From Craspedostauros australis (Eukaryota; Bacillariophyta; Bacillariophyceae; Mastogloiales; Achnanthaceae), in the NCBI GenBank assembly GCA_026770025.1, contig JAMXDE010000012.1, forward strand, positions 62,001 to 126,000: a DNA stretch of 64,000 bases, given 5' to 3'. The notes beneath the pieces were generated by a model that searched no databases, was not told the origin of the DNA, and saw only the letters and a list, made by a program, of their open reading frames with translations. The stretch's first letter is position 1. Every line of letters begins with the position of its first letter. Position numbers and translations under genes: made by a program. Below are positions 50,002 to 62,700 of this stretch, one piece after another.

Positions 50002-52892
50002 GAAGCTCGACACGTTAACGGGCTGAGACGTGGGGACCCAAAGGCACACGTCCCCTCCACCGCTCCCCTCTTCTCCGTCTCTTTCTCCTCTCCTGACCGA
50101 ACGTATCGATCCCGCCAATCACATAAACGATCGCTACCAACGACATCGTTGAGGCTGCAAGCCTCAACCATCGGTCGATCGCCCTGGAACCAAAGCGCCA
50201 GAACACGCATCATGGGTCTCGGCGGTCGTGGGGAGTGATTGGAAGCGCCGCTCCTGGGTTCCGACAGTCCGGAAATTGGTCGTCTGCACGTGGACATCTG
50301 ATGACGCATTTCCCCGAGAAGGATGGAGTCACAAGATCACCACCGATCAATCGTCCTCCGAATTTCATGTGACCCCCTCGGTCTTCGCGTTTCCAAAAGG
50401 CCAGGCTCTTGCTGGCGGATCGGATTCTGATGCGATCGTGCGCTCTTGCACTGGCTGCTGCGCTTTGGGGGGTGGACATTCCAACAACGGGCCCGCCCCA
50501 TGCTCTCAACCTTCGCTCCACCCAACAGTGGTTCGCGGTTGGAGAGGCGGGGAATCAGGATCCGGTTCCTTTCTCTGCGGAACTACGTCACAGAGAATGC
50601 AACGAACGCATCAGCCAACGACAGGTACACCTCTCCAGACATGCTCCATACAGTTTGTTCTCGGGTGAGCCATAGAGCACTCATAATAATACATCATACC
50701 ATATATGCGCACTATACCATACGCTCCACACATATCCGCCGTGAATCTGCTGAATTCAGAATGCACGATGATACGACTACTCTGCACAACTCATCAGTGG
50801 CACCAATTCGATGCGGTGCCATGCCTCGTACAGACACACTACTTGCACGCGGGCGCATCCTCTCGCGCTTTGTTCAGGAGGCGATTCTCGCGGAGGCGAA
50901 CAAAACTGTATCAGGTCACCTGTTGATCTTTTGACGGCGCAGACCCGCGGCAGACCCAAGAACAACATGATTGTAGTTGCGCTGATGGATGATGAGAAAC
51001 ATTGAACCTGAGGCAAAACAAGACTGTTGGGCACATCAACGGTTTCTCATGCCGAGTTGAGTCGGGTGGACCTGAAGGTCTGCACGTACAGTTACAAGTG
51101 CATCAAATGCATGCGTTCACATTAACGACAGCTTTTTGATCAAGCAGGCTGCCCACAGCATCGTATGGCATCATGGGCAGAACAGTGCGCGAGAAAGAAA
51201 TGAGCTCCTTGCTTCGATACCGGGGCCAAAACGTGCATGTCCTTCACCTCGCCGAACAATACCTTACCGACTTCAAGCAGCAACTCTTCGTGCCAGTTCC
51301 AGACACGCGGTCTGGCACTGTGTGGCAAAAGCTGGAGCTGGGAAATGGCTGGAGATGATGACGAACAGAACAGATCAGTTGATTGCTTGTGCCAATGCAG
51401 TGATTCAATCAATGGGTCAACCAAACACTTCACCGGCCGGCTGGCCACCGACAACGGACACGTTCACCGGTCTTGTTGATCGTATTGTGTACATACATCA
51501 CGGAGGAGCTCTGATTGTCGCCGGTATCGGTGTCAGGTTCGTATTTGTGTACTATTGGACCTTGCACAACTGCGTTCCACATTGTTGTTGAGGAGGTACC
51601 GCGCGTCGCAGAGCAGAGTGCACAGAAGTGCTTGTGTTTGTGATACGGTTTGCAAACACATCGTTCATGCCCGCCCTGAAAGCCGCCACCCAAACCAGCG
51701 AATTCGACCGGCGAAACGCAACGATTCGCGAACATTGCTAACAACATCAGCTGCATGTGCCAGTCAGACGCCGACAGCGATGTTGCTGATGCCAACATAC
51801 GACAACCACGTCGAGCACGAATGGCACGGCATGGGCCCAACACGAGCCACAATTGTGATGTATGGTACCAATAGAGGAGAATGATGCACTGCTCTGTTGT
51901 TGAGTACCACTCCATACCTTGTTCGGTGGCGATGACGTGCGTCAGCAAGAACAAACTTGTGTTTGGGACAGCGTCGTTGGGGTCAGATCGCAGGGGGGCG
52001 GAGTTCTTACCCGTATCCACTCTCCACTCGTATTCGTGTTCTTTCTCGTATTCGTGTCGTGGACACGAATGCCTCTGTGGTCACAAACTTCATCGCGCCG
52101 CATTGCGCGAAAAGGGTCGAGGAGAAAATGGCGTCTTGAAGTTGCACCTGGTGGGTCTTGGTGGACCGGCCTTGGACACTGGTCATCGAAATTGGTCAAA
52201 CAGTGCAGGGTCATTGTTTCACTTGGATGAACCACGTCAACGCAGGCCCAAGACCATCCAACCACATGCATGGATGACGCCCAACAAGATACGTGAAGCA
52301 CGATCTCTGGAAGAGGCGTTCCTCCCGCCCTGGCTTCGATCGACTGTGTTCTTCATTGGCGTGGTCACAAGGGATAATACCCTTGGAATTAACATGACAG
52401 CGGTTGAAAGAAGGCTATTGGTCGTGTTGAGGGAACACATCACATGTTTGGTCTTCTTCGGCAAGCAAAGCGGGCAGAAGAGAACGCCGTCGTTTCGTTC
52501 CACCTTGGTTGTCTCCCTGTTGGGTGGGTGTGAACACGCCAAACAATCCACCATCCGTACGCAAGACCAGACGGCGCGAACACAATTGCGTTGTTGGGCT
52601 CGCAAACAGAGGAAGGAGTGGTCGTGCAACAAAGGCGTCACTTGATGCGATCCACAAAAGACCATACAACAACTCCCACCACGATTTACACACCACTCAA
52701 CACGACGAAGCCGAGTTGTGTCGTGACCATCGCAAAAATGGTTGGCCCGTTCTGGTCTGTTCTCACAATTTCAGCAACCCCAAAAACACCATCACAAACA
52801 CGCCGTCCTCGTCGTTGCAACGCAAACTAACGCAAACTAACGCAAACACACAGGTCTGCCCAACCCAACGATACACCACATCTGAATCGACC
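50002..52892. other. 2.9-kb intergenic stretch without a supported gene
   Basis: Several frames of 100-250 codons are open (for example plus 51881-52645) but none has domain content or ATG context that distinguishes it from chance. A minus-strand frame at 52415-52696 translates to a plastid-presequence-like segment (SSDAFVARP) but has no ATG. Confidence 0.45.
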
Positions 52893-53282
52893 ATGTCCAC
52901 CGGCTCTTGCTCATCCTTCATGTCTCCCAGCCGAGCGCTGCTGGCATCACCACGATCACTGCGGACATCGATGTCGTTGCATCGCGTCCAGGAATGGCAA
53001 CGCCAGCAGCAGCGAATGTCGCATGCCACACCGCTGGATGGAAGTTTTAGCCGGTACCCCGTGCTCCCACTGTCCTCAGCGATCTCATCCATGGACATCG
53101 TCAACATCATCGATGAAACGTTGTCCATCATCGGCGACGACATGCCAACGGCTTCACAGCCACGAAGGGTCTCACGGCGACGCAGCCAGCTCGGCGCAAG
53201 CCACAGCGCGAGAGATACTCGTGGCGATAGTGACAGCGACAGTGATGATGATATGATGCCAGACGACACTGTGTCACAGTGA
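52893..53282 (+). CDS. Short Ser/Arg-rich hypothetical protein
   Basis: ATG 52893 follows a clean leader (gaatcgaccATG) and opens a 129-aa frame to TGA 53280-53282. The protein is Ser-rich (MSTGSCSSFMSPSRALLASP), with a central segment YPVLPLSSAISSMDIVNIID and an acidic C-terminus (GDSDSDSDDDMMPDDT). Codon third positions look C/G-biased like the confident genes. No domain was recognised. The frame is open upstream to 52509 but that part looks non-coding. Confidence 0.45.
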   Translation: MSTGSCSSFMSPSRALLASPRSLRTSMSLHRVQEWQRQQQRMSHATPLDGSFSRYPVLPLSSAISSMDIVNIIDETLSIIGDDMPTASQPRRVSRRRSQLGASHSARDTRGDSDSDSDDDMMPDDTVSQ

Positions 53283-54409
53283 GCGAACGAGCTATTCAAG
53301 CCGTTCCCATGCCATACCAAGATACTCTTCTCTACTCCACAAACATACATACATGCTCTACTCCTCTTCATATTCATGCAACCGTGCCGAGGCGCTTGGA
53401 GCCAGCGTCACATACCGCACGTGCGGACACATGATGTTCAGTGCTGCGAGGATGCCTCATTCCGCAACCACTCATGTTGGTGCAAGGTTCCAAACGGCTG
53501 AGGGTCGGTGGTACACACAAATCACCAACAGAAACAGCCGCAATCGCGCAACAGCAACACCACCGAGCTGAGCGCAAGCAATCGCCTTGAAGCACGGATC
53601 ATATCATATTATACAATAGAACGTAAACAGAAATAAATCATATTCTAGACTCCATTCATTTCCACCAAATAAGCCGGCAAGCACGAGCTAAGCAAGCAAA
53701 CAAGCATGTAGCCATGAAAGAGAGCGTCTGTTTCTTTCTTTCAACCAGAAACCTACACATCTGTCGATCGTACCTCTGTTTTCTTTTCGATTCTTGTCTT
53801 TTCTTCCTCGACAGACTTGTATTGGTGTGCATTGCTGGGGCTGAAGGAAAAACCTCAGTTGCCTGCGGAGTGTTGCTTGATCGTTGGCTGCTGTGGAAGG
53901 CGGGTAGGCATAGTATCATTGGAGGTACATCATCGAAACTCCTCTCCTTGGGGGAAAATGCTGACTTGCGTCACAATGCCTGTGCAGATGACGCGTCCAC
54001 CACGTTCGCCACACGTTGCCATTCGTGATCCCAACGTATGGGGCGCTTGTGCTGGAATGGTCGTCTGTGGTGGCTGCTCACGACGAGCATCACGATCACT
54101 GTTGACGTTGCTACTGCTACTAGTGTTGCGTTCGCTATTGTTTTTTTTTACTGCTACTTTCATGGAAGCGTTTTCCGACTGTGCCATTCGTGTTGTCGTT
54201 CCTGCTGCTGCTTCGGCGAAGGTCGTTGCCTTTGCTCCTGATGATGATGGCGATGATCTTCTCGTTGTCCCAAATGACCCTGCCAGTTACTTTCTTGCCA
54301 ACCGTGGATTGGAGTTCAACAAAGAATATGAACGCTGTTTTGACCAGCTTCAATGGCTGCTCTAGCCCGCGTTCGCACTTGTGCTCACATTCCTCTCTAT
54401 TCGTACGAG
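53283..54409. other. Intergenic stretch without a supported gene
   Basis: Short frames on both strands without motifs. Confidence 0.5.
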
Positions 54410-55753
54410 CTATGATGAAAGAACATTGAAGTGCCCAGCCAGAACCTGCGGGTTTCGTGGAGCAGAACTCATCGTGGCATCTTCAACACCAGCTGGTCCT
54501 CCTTTACCTTCCAAAAGATTCTTCTGGTCCCGAAACGAGATGACTGCTCCCGATTCCGTCTCTTTCGATTCGTCATGCACTGCCTCATCTGAGTTGTCTC
54601 CGCCTGCTGGAGCGGAGCTGTGTCCCCAGTAGTCAGCAGCGTCCAAGGCAACAACGCACGATTCTGCGACCGCCACGCAATCATCCTTGCAGTACTGCTC
54701 CAACGTCGCTTCGATCTTGAACCAATCGCCACCATCGATGGCACCCAATGCCTCCGCGCTTTCATGGCGGACCATCATGTGCTCCGATTGGCGTGACAGC
54801 GACTCCGTGAGCGCGCTGATGCTGTCGGGATGCTGCATCTGCCCCAGCACGTACGCTACTTCATGCCGGAGCAAGGCCGAAGACGTATCCTCAACCAACG
54901 CACGACCCAGCTCTCTGACTGCTGCACTGCCACCGCGATTGCGCAGCGAGAACATGGCACGGTACCGATCGAAGATGGGGATGTCGTCATCTAGCAGAAT
55001 CGCTCCAAGCTCAGCCTCCGACTTGTTCTCATGCGATGGATGCGGCGGTGCAGGATCCACGCTGCTGTAGGGATTCAACATGCATGCGCATGCTGCTGGG
55101 GCAGGCTCAGCTGGATCGCCGCGGATCCTCCAGTCCATCACATTCAGCGCCAACCGGCACGTGTCCGACAACTCCGGAGTGTCGGGGTTCTTCTCGACCA
55201 CATCCTGCAGCACCGACCGCGATCGTTCTGCACCGATAGCTCCCAAGGCCTCTGCAGCTTCGTGACGCACCATTACGCAATCCCCGTCCTTGCTCAACGC
55301 ATCTTCCAAGGCGGGGCAGCATCTATCGTCCCTCAATTGACCCAACACGTAGGCGTACTCGTGCCTCATCAAGGATCCGTGCAGTTCGTTGCCCAACCCA
55401 TTTGACAGCGCTTGAATGATGGCGTCCTGCAGATCCCGCTGCTCAGCATCATCGACTTCCTCGCTGGTCTTTTCGTCATTGCCATCGTTCTCATCCGTCA
55501 CTGCACCTGGCGTTGATGCTGATGCTGCCACTGTTGCTGCCGCTGCCACTTTCGTTGTTGACGCATCCGCTGATCCACCACTGTTACTGAGACTATTCAC
55601 GAAAGCCTGCTTGAGGAAATAAGCCGCCCGCATCCTCATTCCGATGGGATTGCAGGGATCTTCCACTGCCTCTTGCAGCTTGGAGAGTGGCGGAGGTTGG
55701 AAGTACATGGTGCTCGCGCTGTTGTTCTGCTTGTACGAGTATACGCTTGACAC
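54410..55753 (-). CDS. DOHH: Deoxyhypusine hydroxylase (HEAT-repeat di-iron enzyme)
   Basis: An intronless 447-aa frame (or 432 aa from ATG 55708, MYFQPPPL). It consists of two symmetric halves of HEAT-like repeats with the four His-Glu pairs that bind the di-iron centre: MRHEYAYVLGQ and VRHEAAEALGAIG in the N-terminal half, LRHEVAYVLGQM and VRHESAEALGAI in the C-terminal half. IFDRYRAMFSLRN is also typical. The enzyme hydroxylates deoxyhypusine on eIF5A to hypusine, the last step of that modification, in the cytosol. A Ser/Ala/Asp-rich insert of about 50 residues after the first repeat (KVAAAATVAASAS to DDAEQRDL) and an acidic extended C-terminus are longer than in animal or yeast enzymes. 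All eight metal ligands are visible. Confidence 0.92.
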   Translation of the reverse strand: MSSVYSYKQNNSASTMYFQPPPLSKLQEAVEDPCNPIGMRMRAAYFLKQAFVNSLSNSGGSADASTTKVAAAATVAASASTPGAVTDENDGNDEKTSEEVDDAEQRDLQDAIIQALSNGLGNELHGSLMRHEYAYVLGQLRDDRCCPALEDALSKDGDCVMVRHEAAEALGAIGAERSRSVLQDVVEKNPDTPELSDTCRLALNVMDWRIRGDPAEPAPAACACMLNPYSSVDPAPPHPSHENKSEAELGAILLDDDIPIFDRYRAMFSLRNRGGSAAVRELGRALVEDTSSALLRHEVAYVLGQMQHPDSISALTESLSRQSEHMMVRHESAEALGAIDGGDWFKIEATLEQYCKDDCVAVAESCVVALDAADYWGHSSAPAGGDNSDEAVHDESKETESGAVISFRDQKNLLEGKGGPAGVEDATMSSAPRNPQVLAGHFNVLSS

Positions 55754-57998
55754 AGTCCAAGGAATGTACTCTGTTTTCTACCTGTGTCGTGGGGAAGAGA
55801 ATGGAGCCGATCGAAAAGAACGCAACGATGATGACAATGACGATGACAATGCTGATGACGGTTAGGTCAATGTTAACGATGATGGTGGTGTTGGTGACGA
55901 TGGCAGCGATGGATGGTCTCGCGCACTCTTGGGAGCAAAAGGATACAATCCCAGCAGTCGGAGTGCACCCGACCAGGATTGCCTGATGTGATGGAATGCC
56001 ATGAGACGCAATGTGAACAGCAATTTACTTCTGCTTCAACTGTACTTCTGCCATGCAAGACAACAAGAGTCTCTCTAGTCCGCTCGTATCATACGTGATC
56101 TCGCCGAGGAATGCTCCCACAGGCAGCGTCAACGATGTGGATGAATTGTTCTTTGCTCGTGGCTCGTCCCATACCTATGGATTGAATGAGGAGAGCCGTC
56201 AACACGGCTGATGTTGGTCTTCCTGTCGTTTCTCATTGTCGTGTTCTGTGTTCGTGGTGTTTTCCGCAGTTCTGCGCTTGTGTTTTTGGTGTCTTCAAGT
56301 TGTTCTCATTATTTGTGGTTGAGTTTGTCTGTGACACTCGTATTGGTCGAATCACCAACGAGACTGAATGGATACACAGGACTGGACTGAACTGGACCAA
56401 CACAACAAACGCGCCCGTTTTAGTCGTGATTGGTGATCGTCGCGATTTGGACTGCTTTCGGTGCCGACCGCAATCCTTGGCCAAAAGCGGAAGCACGTTG
56501 TCGTCAGAGTACGGCCCCATTCAGGATAGAATCGTACGTTTTTGCGGATTTGACATCGTAACACGTGATATTTTTAGAACATGATTTTTCGTGTTGTCCA
56601 TTAGGGTTAGATATATTTAGCTAGCTTCTACGACACAAATACCTGGCTGACTTGTCTTCGCCATAGACAGAATTGATGACGTCTTTGACGGTCGATATCA
56701 GACGGCAATGGAATCCAATGTTGTGGATGGTGACGTTGTCGCGGATTCGGTGTTGCCTTGATTCCTTGCGTTGTTGGTGATTTGGTTCTGTTGTGTGCTT
56801 CCTCGTTTGTGTGTGTGTTGTGTCAAACAGCACAGCGTTGGTGGCAGCGTTCCTGCACGTCCATGTTCACAGCAACAGCAACACTTGCGAATACCACACA
56901 ACACAGTATTCTATAATGTAATGGATCACAGTGGCTTATCCTGTGGTATGCAAAATATTGTATGATATTATACTATTTAATGTTAAGCTTAGTTTGTACA
57001 TACAAAGTCCTGCGCAACCTGCATCTCTCCCCTTGCTGACCTGATGGCACGACGCGGAAAGATACTGGTGGCGGCAGTGTTGTTTCCTTTGTTGTGTTTC
57101 AGTGCTTGTTGGTTGATTTTGACCTTTCCTGTTGTGGCAGCCATCATTGTGCAAATCGCAACACGATTTGGGCTGGAAGAAGGTACCAAATGACCACATT
57201 TTTTCCAATTCCATGGTTCCGTTTGCATGATCTGGCGTCAGAGCACGTTTTGGTGCTTCTGATCCTGGTGGTGGGACAGACGTTGAATTTGTCATTTTGA
57301 AGGATCGAGCAGACAAACAACACGAGAATGGGCTCTACTGTCAAACCATTCTGCTGAGAATCGGACAACCAGTGATGGTGCAGATCAGCCAAAGAGTGTT
57401 TCGTATCTGGTTTTGCAGGGGAAGCAAAGTCAAGGGCAGACTGCTACTAGCCGCGACAGCTTTTTTGGCTGCTGCGGTCACATCGGATGATCCGTTCAAC
57501 GTTTTGCATCTGGTGATCTGTGGGAGGGTGCGTTGAGTGTGACAGTTTTTCTCGACTGTTGCCATCCTTGCCTTCGACATGGAATACAGTCTATTCCAGC
57601 ATTATCACATGGGCTGGCCCATCCATCCACCAACTTTTCCATGCACCCATGGAAGTAGTCAACCTGGCATGCACTGCCAACGTATTGCAATGTTGGTGCT
57701 GAGCGTGGTATACTCTGGGAAAAGATCCGTCCACAGACACACCTCACATCAATTCTGCTCTCCCATACATGTACAGACCCATCATACTTCTACCAGGCCA
57801 GGTCCATGCTTTTCACAGCATCCCATGTGAGCTTGCACGATACACGAATAGATGGCATTGTCCATCCCTCCGTCCCTCCAACCATCCAACCATCAGCAGG
57901 CAAGCAGGTGGCCACAAGAGACAACATGGCCATCATGACGACTGCATCCAAAGCCTCCAGCCACCAACATCCTTGGAACATGCACATACATCAGAACC
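55754..57998. other. Intergenic stretch without a supported gene
   Basis: Short frames only. A (gatgacaat)n-like run lies at about 55825-55860. Confidence 0.5.
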
Positions 57999-58451
57999 GT
58001 GGAGGTTGCTGGAGAAGAACCAATAGGATTGAGTAGCAGCAATAGCAGCATCATCTCATCTACTCCTGTTGTGAAGAGCACGCCAAGACATCAACCATGC
58101 ACCCTTTTGTGCAGTCTGTACAAAACTGGAGAGAGTTGCTGGCTATTGTGCCATTGGTGTCAACAGAAGACAGGTTCCAGCAAGAACTGTGTGCCTTTGT
58201 TGGTACAAATCCTGATATCTTTGGCTGCACCAGGATCCTTAATTACATCAGGATCAGCAGTACCAATTCGATCCGCAACAGAGGGCGTGCCAACTCCAGC
58301 AGCAGCGGAACAGGAACAAGAAGAGGAGGCAGGAGGCATTGTGCAAGGTTCCTTGCAGCCACACCTCCTCATCCTGCCACCATTTTTACAGCAGTGGCCC
58401 GTGCCATGCACCATATACGCTCAGGACACCAGATGTCAAAACAAGGTCTAA
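57999..58451 (+). pseudogene. Cys-rich ORF, possible decayed transposon fragment
   Basis: A 150-codon frame with a cluster reading PCTLLCSLYKTGESCWLLCHWC followed by KNCVPL. The spacing of Cys residues recalls a zinc-binding tail of cut-and-paste transposases such as piggyBac, but the rest (Ala/Glu/Gln-rich) shows no transposase core. Adjacent frames are also open, so a frameshifted relic is likely. Very uncertain. Confidence 0.2.
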
Positions 58452-59542
58452 TACTCCTGCAACTGGTGATATCATCATGATTCCAACAACCACAAGGAAG
58501 GAGTGCCAATCGAAATGGCTTTGAACTGCCTTGCAACACCAAGTCGGCTGGATTTGAGCAAACTGGGTCCCATCCTCCACAGCCAACATGATTGTGACCT
58601 TGTGACCATGACAAGAGCTCACTGCCAATTGGATTCTCCCCCATGTACAACCTTTGAAATTGGTCCATGGGCAATCAGAACGTTGGCACTGTCCGTGATG
58701 CTCATCGGCATATGTCGGTAGCATTTTCCACAAGGTTGCGCGGGGAACGAATGCAGACGCCTATCATTGCCAAGGAGGCGATTTCCTTGAACAGCAACTT
58801 GTGCAACAACTTTCCGTCCCAGGTGCACAATGATAAACTACCAGGGACAGTGTTATTCCATTCCACACAGACCCCTGGTCATGCTGTCTTCCATGTGAAC
58901 TGCCAGGATGCATCAGCTCACATCTTCCCTGCTGATCCCAACCTCAATGGTCGCAGCATGGAAGATGAATTCGAATCCTCCCTCATTTGCCCCTTGTCCA
59001 GAACCATCTTCAAAGCACCAAGTCTAACAAGCCTATCCTCTTTGAACTTATTCTCCTTCCAGATGAAGCAGCCTTGGCTCAGCAACAACAATCAACACAG
59101 AGTGAATTCCAAAAATGTTACGTACCATCTCGAAGGATCCAGATGGGTCATCTGTGGTTGTGTTCACGAGTCCAGCAAGACCATCCACACACATGTGTGA
59201 GAGCATTTGAACACCTCTGTCCACCTTCAAGAGTCAGAACAGCCTGTGGAGGAGCTGTGTTATCCTGTTATTGTAAACAGCGAAATCACACGAATCTGTC
59301 AAGAGAGATCAAGTCTTTCAGGAAGATGGCAATGAGCTGGTGTAACGAAGGCACTGATTGGGTAGAGTGACTTCTGAATCTATGTTATCTTCATTGAGTT
59401 GTATCTCATGTTGCTGTGTTCAAGGACAGCTCTCGGTCATGCATCTTTGCAATCTTGTTCTGATGTGGAGATGACCCATGATGTGGCAATGACGTCTCCT
59501 GTGTCCATGTCACTCATCACCATTCCATGGCTCTGTCGATTC
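58452..59542. other. No supported gene; possibly old repeat sequence
   Basis: Overlapping frames (for example 58667-59200 and 58987-59370) have no recognisable content. The stretch abuts a decayed LTR and could be the eroded interior of an old element. Confidence 0.3.
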
Positions 59543-59624
59543 CACATTCCATTGATGAATCTTGAGGTCATTGAAGGTGGTGTCACTTCAGGTTTAGTTG
59601 GGAAGTAGATCAAGTTAAACTTGG
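59543..59624 (-). repeat. Decayed LTR fragment related to the 62-kb copia LTR
   Basis: cacattccattgatga, about 45 bp, then caggtttagttgggaagta and tcaagttaaacttgg match the LTR block cacgttccattggtga ... gaggtttagttgggaagtacctcaag ... cttgg at 62361-62445 in the same order and spacing. Divergence is much higher than between the other two copies, so this is an old insertion. Confidence 0.5.
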
Positions 59625-62119
59625 CGTCACATGATTGCCAGGTGGTGGCCAGACCGAATCTCTGATGTTCTCTAGTGTGTCTCTTATGCCAATAATCATG
59701 TGTCTGGAGGAAAAGACGTTTCAGCACATACCAGGACGGACTAATCAGAAAATGTATCAGGTGAATAAAGCATTGTGCGAATAAGCTGAAAGCAAAGATC
59801 ATGAAGAACGTGGAAGCGGAAGTGGGGACAAGAAAAGTACAGGCAGTAGCCCACAAAGAAAGCACAGACGATGCCCCCAAGGATGCGGATGAACACATGG
59901 GGCCAAGGTAGTTGATGTAAGCGCACCGAACGGAAATGAAGGCTCTCATGATTGACTGGCCATCCTACAAGCGAATACGGCAAGATTTGCAACTGCCGTT
60001 CAAGTCTATCCTTGCAGCAGTCATTGTGAATCCCTCCATCTCTATTAAACTCTGACCCCACCTCATCAGGAGAACAAAGCTCAAGCACCAGCTGTGGTGT
60101 CCATTGTGCGAGGAGTTCGCCACAGTGATAGACAGCCGAAAGAAGATGCAGTACAACCGACACGAGAGTTGAGGAAAACACATCACAACCGAGCTCATTC
60201 GCATATGTGTGGTGGTCAGATTGCTGATGCGAGCCTGTGCGTCGGGCTTTATGCCCAACCTGCATCATTGGAGAATGGAACACGTCGAATGCGCCATGAC
60301 GAGGGCAATGGCAACAGTGAAATGGTATGCCATGAGCACAGTCGCGGTTCATTGCTGATGGCCTCTGCACCATCAGAATCAATTCTTTTGGCTCATGATT
60401 GTCATCAGTCAATCCGTTCAAATACTTGGCAGAAACTCGGCGAAGGTCACATGCAACGAGCAACGATCATACCACGAGAGCGCGTTGGCTGCCCAGGGTA
60501 TCCGTGTTGGCAGCATTGAATGACTAGAATAGGTGAGATGTGTTGCAACGCAGGCTACAAGCATGAGGAGGAGGCAACAATGCATGGGACTAGCGATGCG
60601 CCGCATCTATATGTCTGCATGGAATGTGCCCAGGTTGCAAAAACTTGGCTGTTGGCGACTGGGCAAAGATGCTGCCTCTACACACGCGCCGATGTCAGTG
60701 TTTTAGTGCATCCAGCGATCAGCATTCGGTGCAGTCATGGAAACAGTCCTGTCAGGCTCTGCATACACCAGAATACGCAGCAGCAACGTACACAAGTTGG
60801 TTGCCATGTAGTTGGAGCTTGGGCCTTGGCCATATTATGCCTTCCTACTCTGGCCATGCGCACAGATCCCAGATGGCATACACTAGACTTGAGACGTATG
60901 CCGACTTTGTGTCAGGGTGCGCCTGACGATGGAAAGAAGTGAGGAGAAGATATTGGAAGAGGGGAGATGACTGCTCACATACCCTGTCATGTGGGGTCCA
61001 TTGTTGTTGGAATACGCCGATCGCAAGATCGGTTGCCTCGTGCAGACGTTGCTTCTATGGGTCAGTCGTCCACATGTGCAAGGCGACACCGGAAGAGGGT
61101 TGATGGGAGGATTGCAAAAAGCATGCAGAAGATGGGGTGCCCTGCACCAGGTAAGTGCATCGGTGATGGCATTGTGCGTGTATGGGAACATTGCATTCGT
61201 GGCTCAGACTCTGACACCACATGGTGCGTATTGCGTTGGAGTTGTTCTTCATCTCTGTTGCATGGCATGCATCATGCTATACTGCTGTGTGCGAACCCTC
61301 AACACTTGGACCATCCAGCAACTTTCATGTCATTGAATACTACTATCGCCATCATTGTCCGCTGCAATCGAGTTGAGCATTAAGCTCATACCTTTGCCGT
61401 CGGTCACAAAGCATGGAAAGAATGAAAATCAAATGGATACTCATGCTAGGCCAGATGCCAGGGGCAACACCGATCTGATACTTGAGTGCCACCATCTTGA
61501 TCTGCAAACACTGATCGATCCCGGCAGCACATGCCTGATCCTTCATCCGACAGTCCTTGGATGAATGACCCAAGAGAGACCGAAGGAATCACCAACATGT
61601 CACAACCCTCGACCAAATGGACTTGTTTTTACACCAATCATTGCACGCGACGTGGACAATGCAAATCGAAAGTGGTCCTTCGACAGATGTCAACATCACA
61701 AGTGTTGCATGCGCGGAGCGCAAACATCTCGCGCGGTCAAAGGTTTCCCAGGCAGAGTGACAAATTTTGAGTGTGCGAGATGCGTGTTGCCCCCAACGAT
61801 GAATTCAGTAATGGATGCCGGTTGTGCTTTCAATGGCTTCCATGGAACAATCTCCGATCATGACAACTGGCAGTCACAACGCATGTTGGCAAGTTCCGCT
61901 CACGGTAACCTACGATCGTGGAAGATGGTATTGGTTGATAGTTGTCTGTTTGCTATTTCATTACGTTGGCACTCCGATACTCTCGGTGTCCGTTCGTTCT
62001 CTTGCCCGATGCTCTCAGCGCTTCAATCTGTTTTGTAGATTCGGTCTCCGACTATGAGTCGGTACGCGAGATCCTCTCTCGCTCCTCTCTGTATTCTCTC
62101 TCTCTCTCTCTCTCTCAAC
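59625..62119. other. Gene-poor stretch without a supported gene
   Basis: Several frames above 80 codons occur on both strands, including 59741-60463 minus and 61565-62038 plus. The latter has a CQHHKCC ... FECARC cysteine pattern that might be a relic zinc motif, but there is no confident gene. Confidence 0.4.
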
Positions 62120-62680
62120 ATCGTGTGCTCGTGCTACACGATCCTCCGTGTTTGATGCGTGCTCCGCATTCGACACTCCGTTCATTCAGTACTGGCTTCT
62201 ACTCCATGAGTACTTACCATTTGAAGTTCACCTTCAGTATCCATGATCTTCATGAGTCATCGTATCTTCGCCTCCTGCTCTGACTTGGAGACAGCTGTCG
62301 ACGTGGTGACATGTTGACATCCTGTCGACGTCAGTAGGCGTCCTTCTGCTCTCCAGATGTCACGTTCCATTGGTGATGCAGTAGTCTGTCAGATGATATC
62401 GTCATCTGAGGTTTAGTTGGGAAGTACCTCAAGATTCTCTTGGTACCATTGATGCATGGACGGACGATCTTCTGATTCTCTCAGAAATCGTTATTTGCAA
62501 ATTTCCTCCAGAAATCTTGCCCCTTTTCGTGTGTTCCATTTCCCCTGTAATTCTGACGAATCATAGTATACTATCGACACGAGTATAGTTATACCGTCCA
62601 AGTGCGTATGAGAGAATAGCGGGTGAACGATGCACATATACACGTACATCTTGACATATACTCACATGTACATCTCGACA
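62120..62680 (-). repeat. 3' LTR of the right-edge copia element
   Basis: On the minus strand the LTR begins TGTCGAGATGTACATG right after the polypurine tract. It is colinear with the solo LTR at 11308-11875. The other end is uncertain: a (CT)n run at about 62096-62116 separates the shared part from a further candidate start at 62035. Confidence 0.85.
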
Positions 62681-62690
62681 CCCTTCCTGT
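62681..62690 (-). other. Polypurine tract of the right-edge copia element
   Basis: acaggaaggg on the minus strand, between the pol stop codon and the LTR. Confidence 0.75.
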
Positions 62691-62700
62691 GTGCATTCGG

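Noticed and set aside
51881..52645. 254-codon plus-strand ORF in intergenic DNA
   Set aside because: No motif, odd composition, and comparable frames are open on the other strand.
52415..52696. Minus-strand frame resembling a plastid presequence (SSDAFVARP)
   Set aside because: The frame has no ATG, is preceded directly by a stop and has no downstream domain. It would need an unseen upstream exon.
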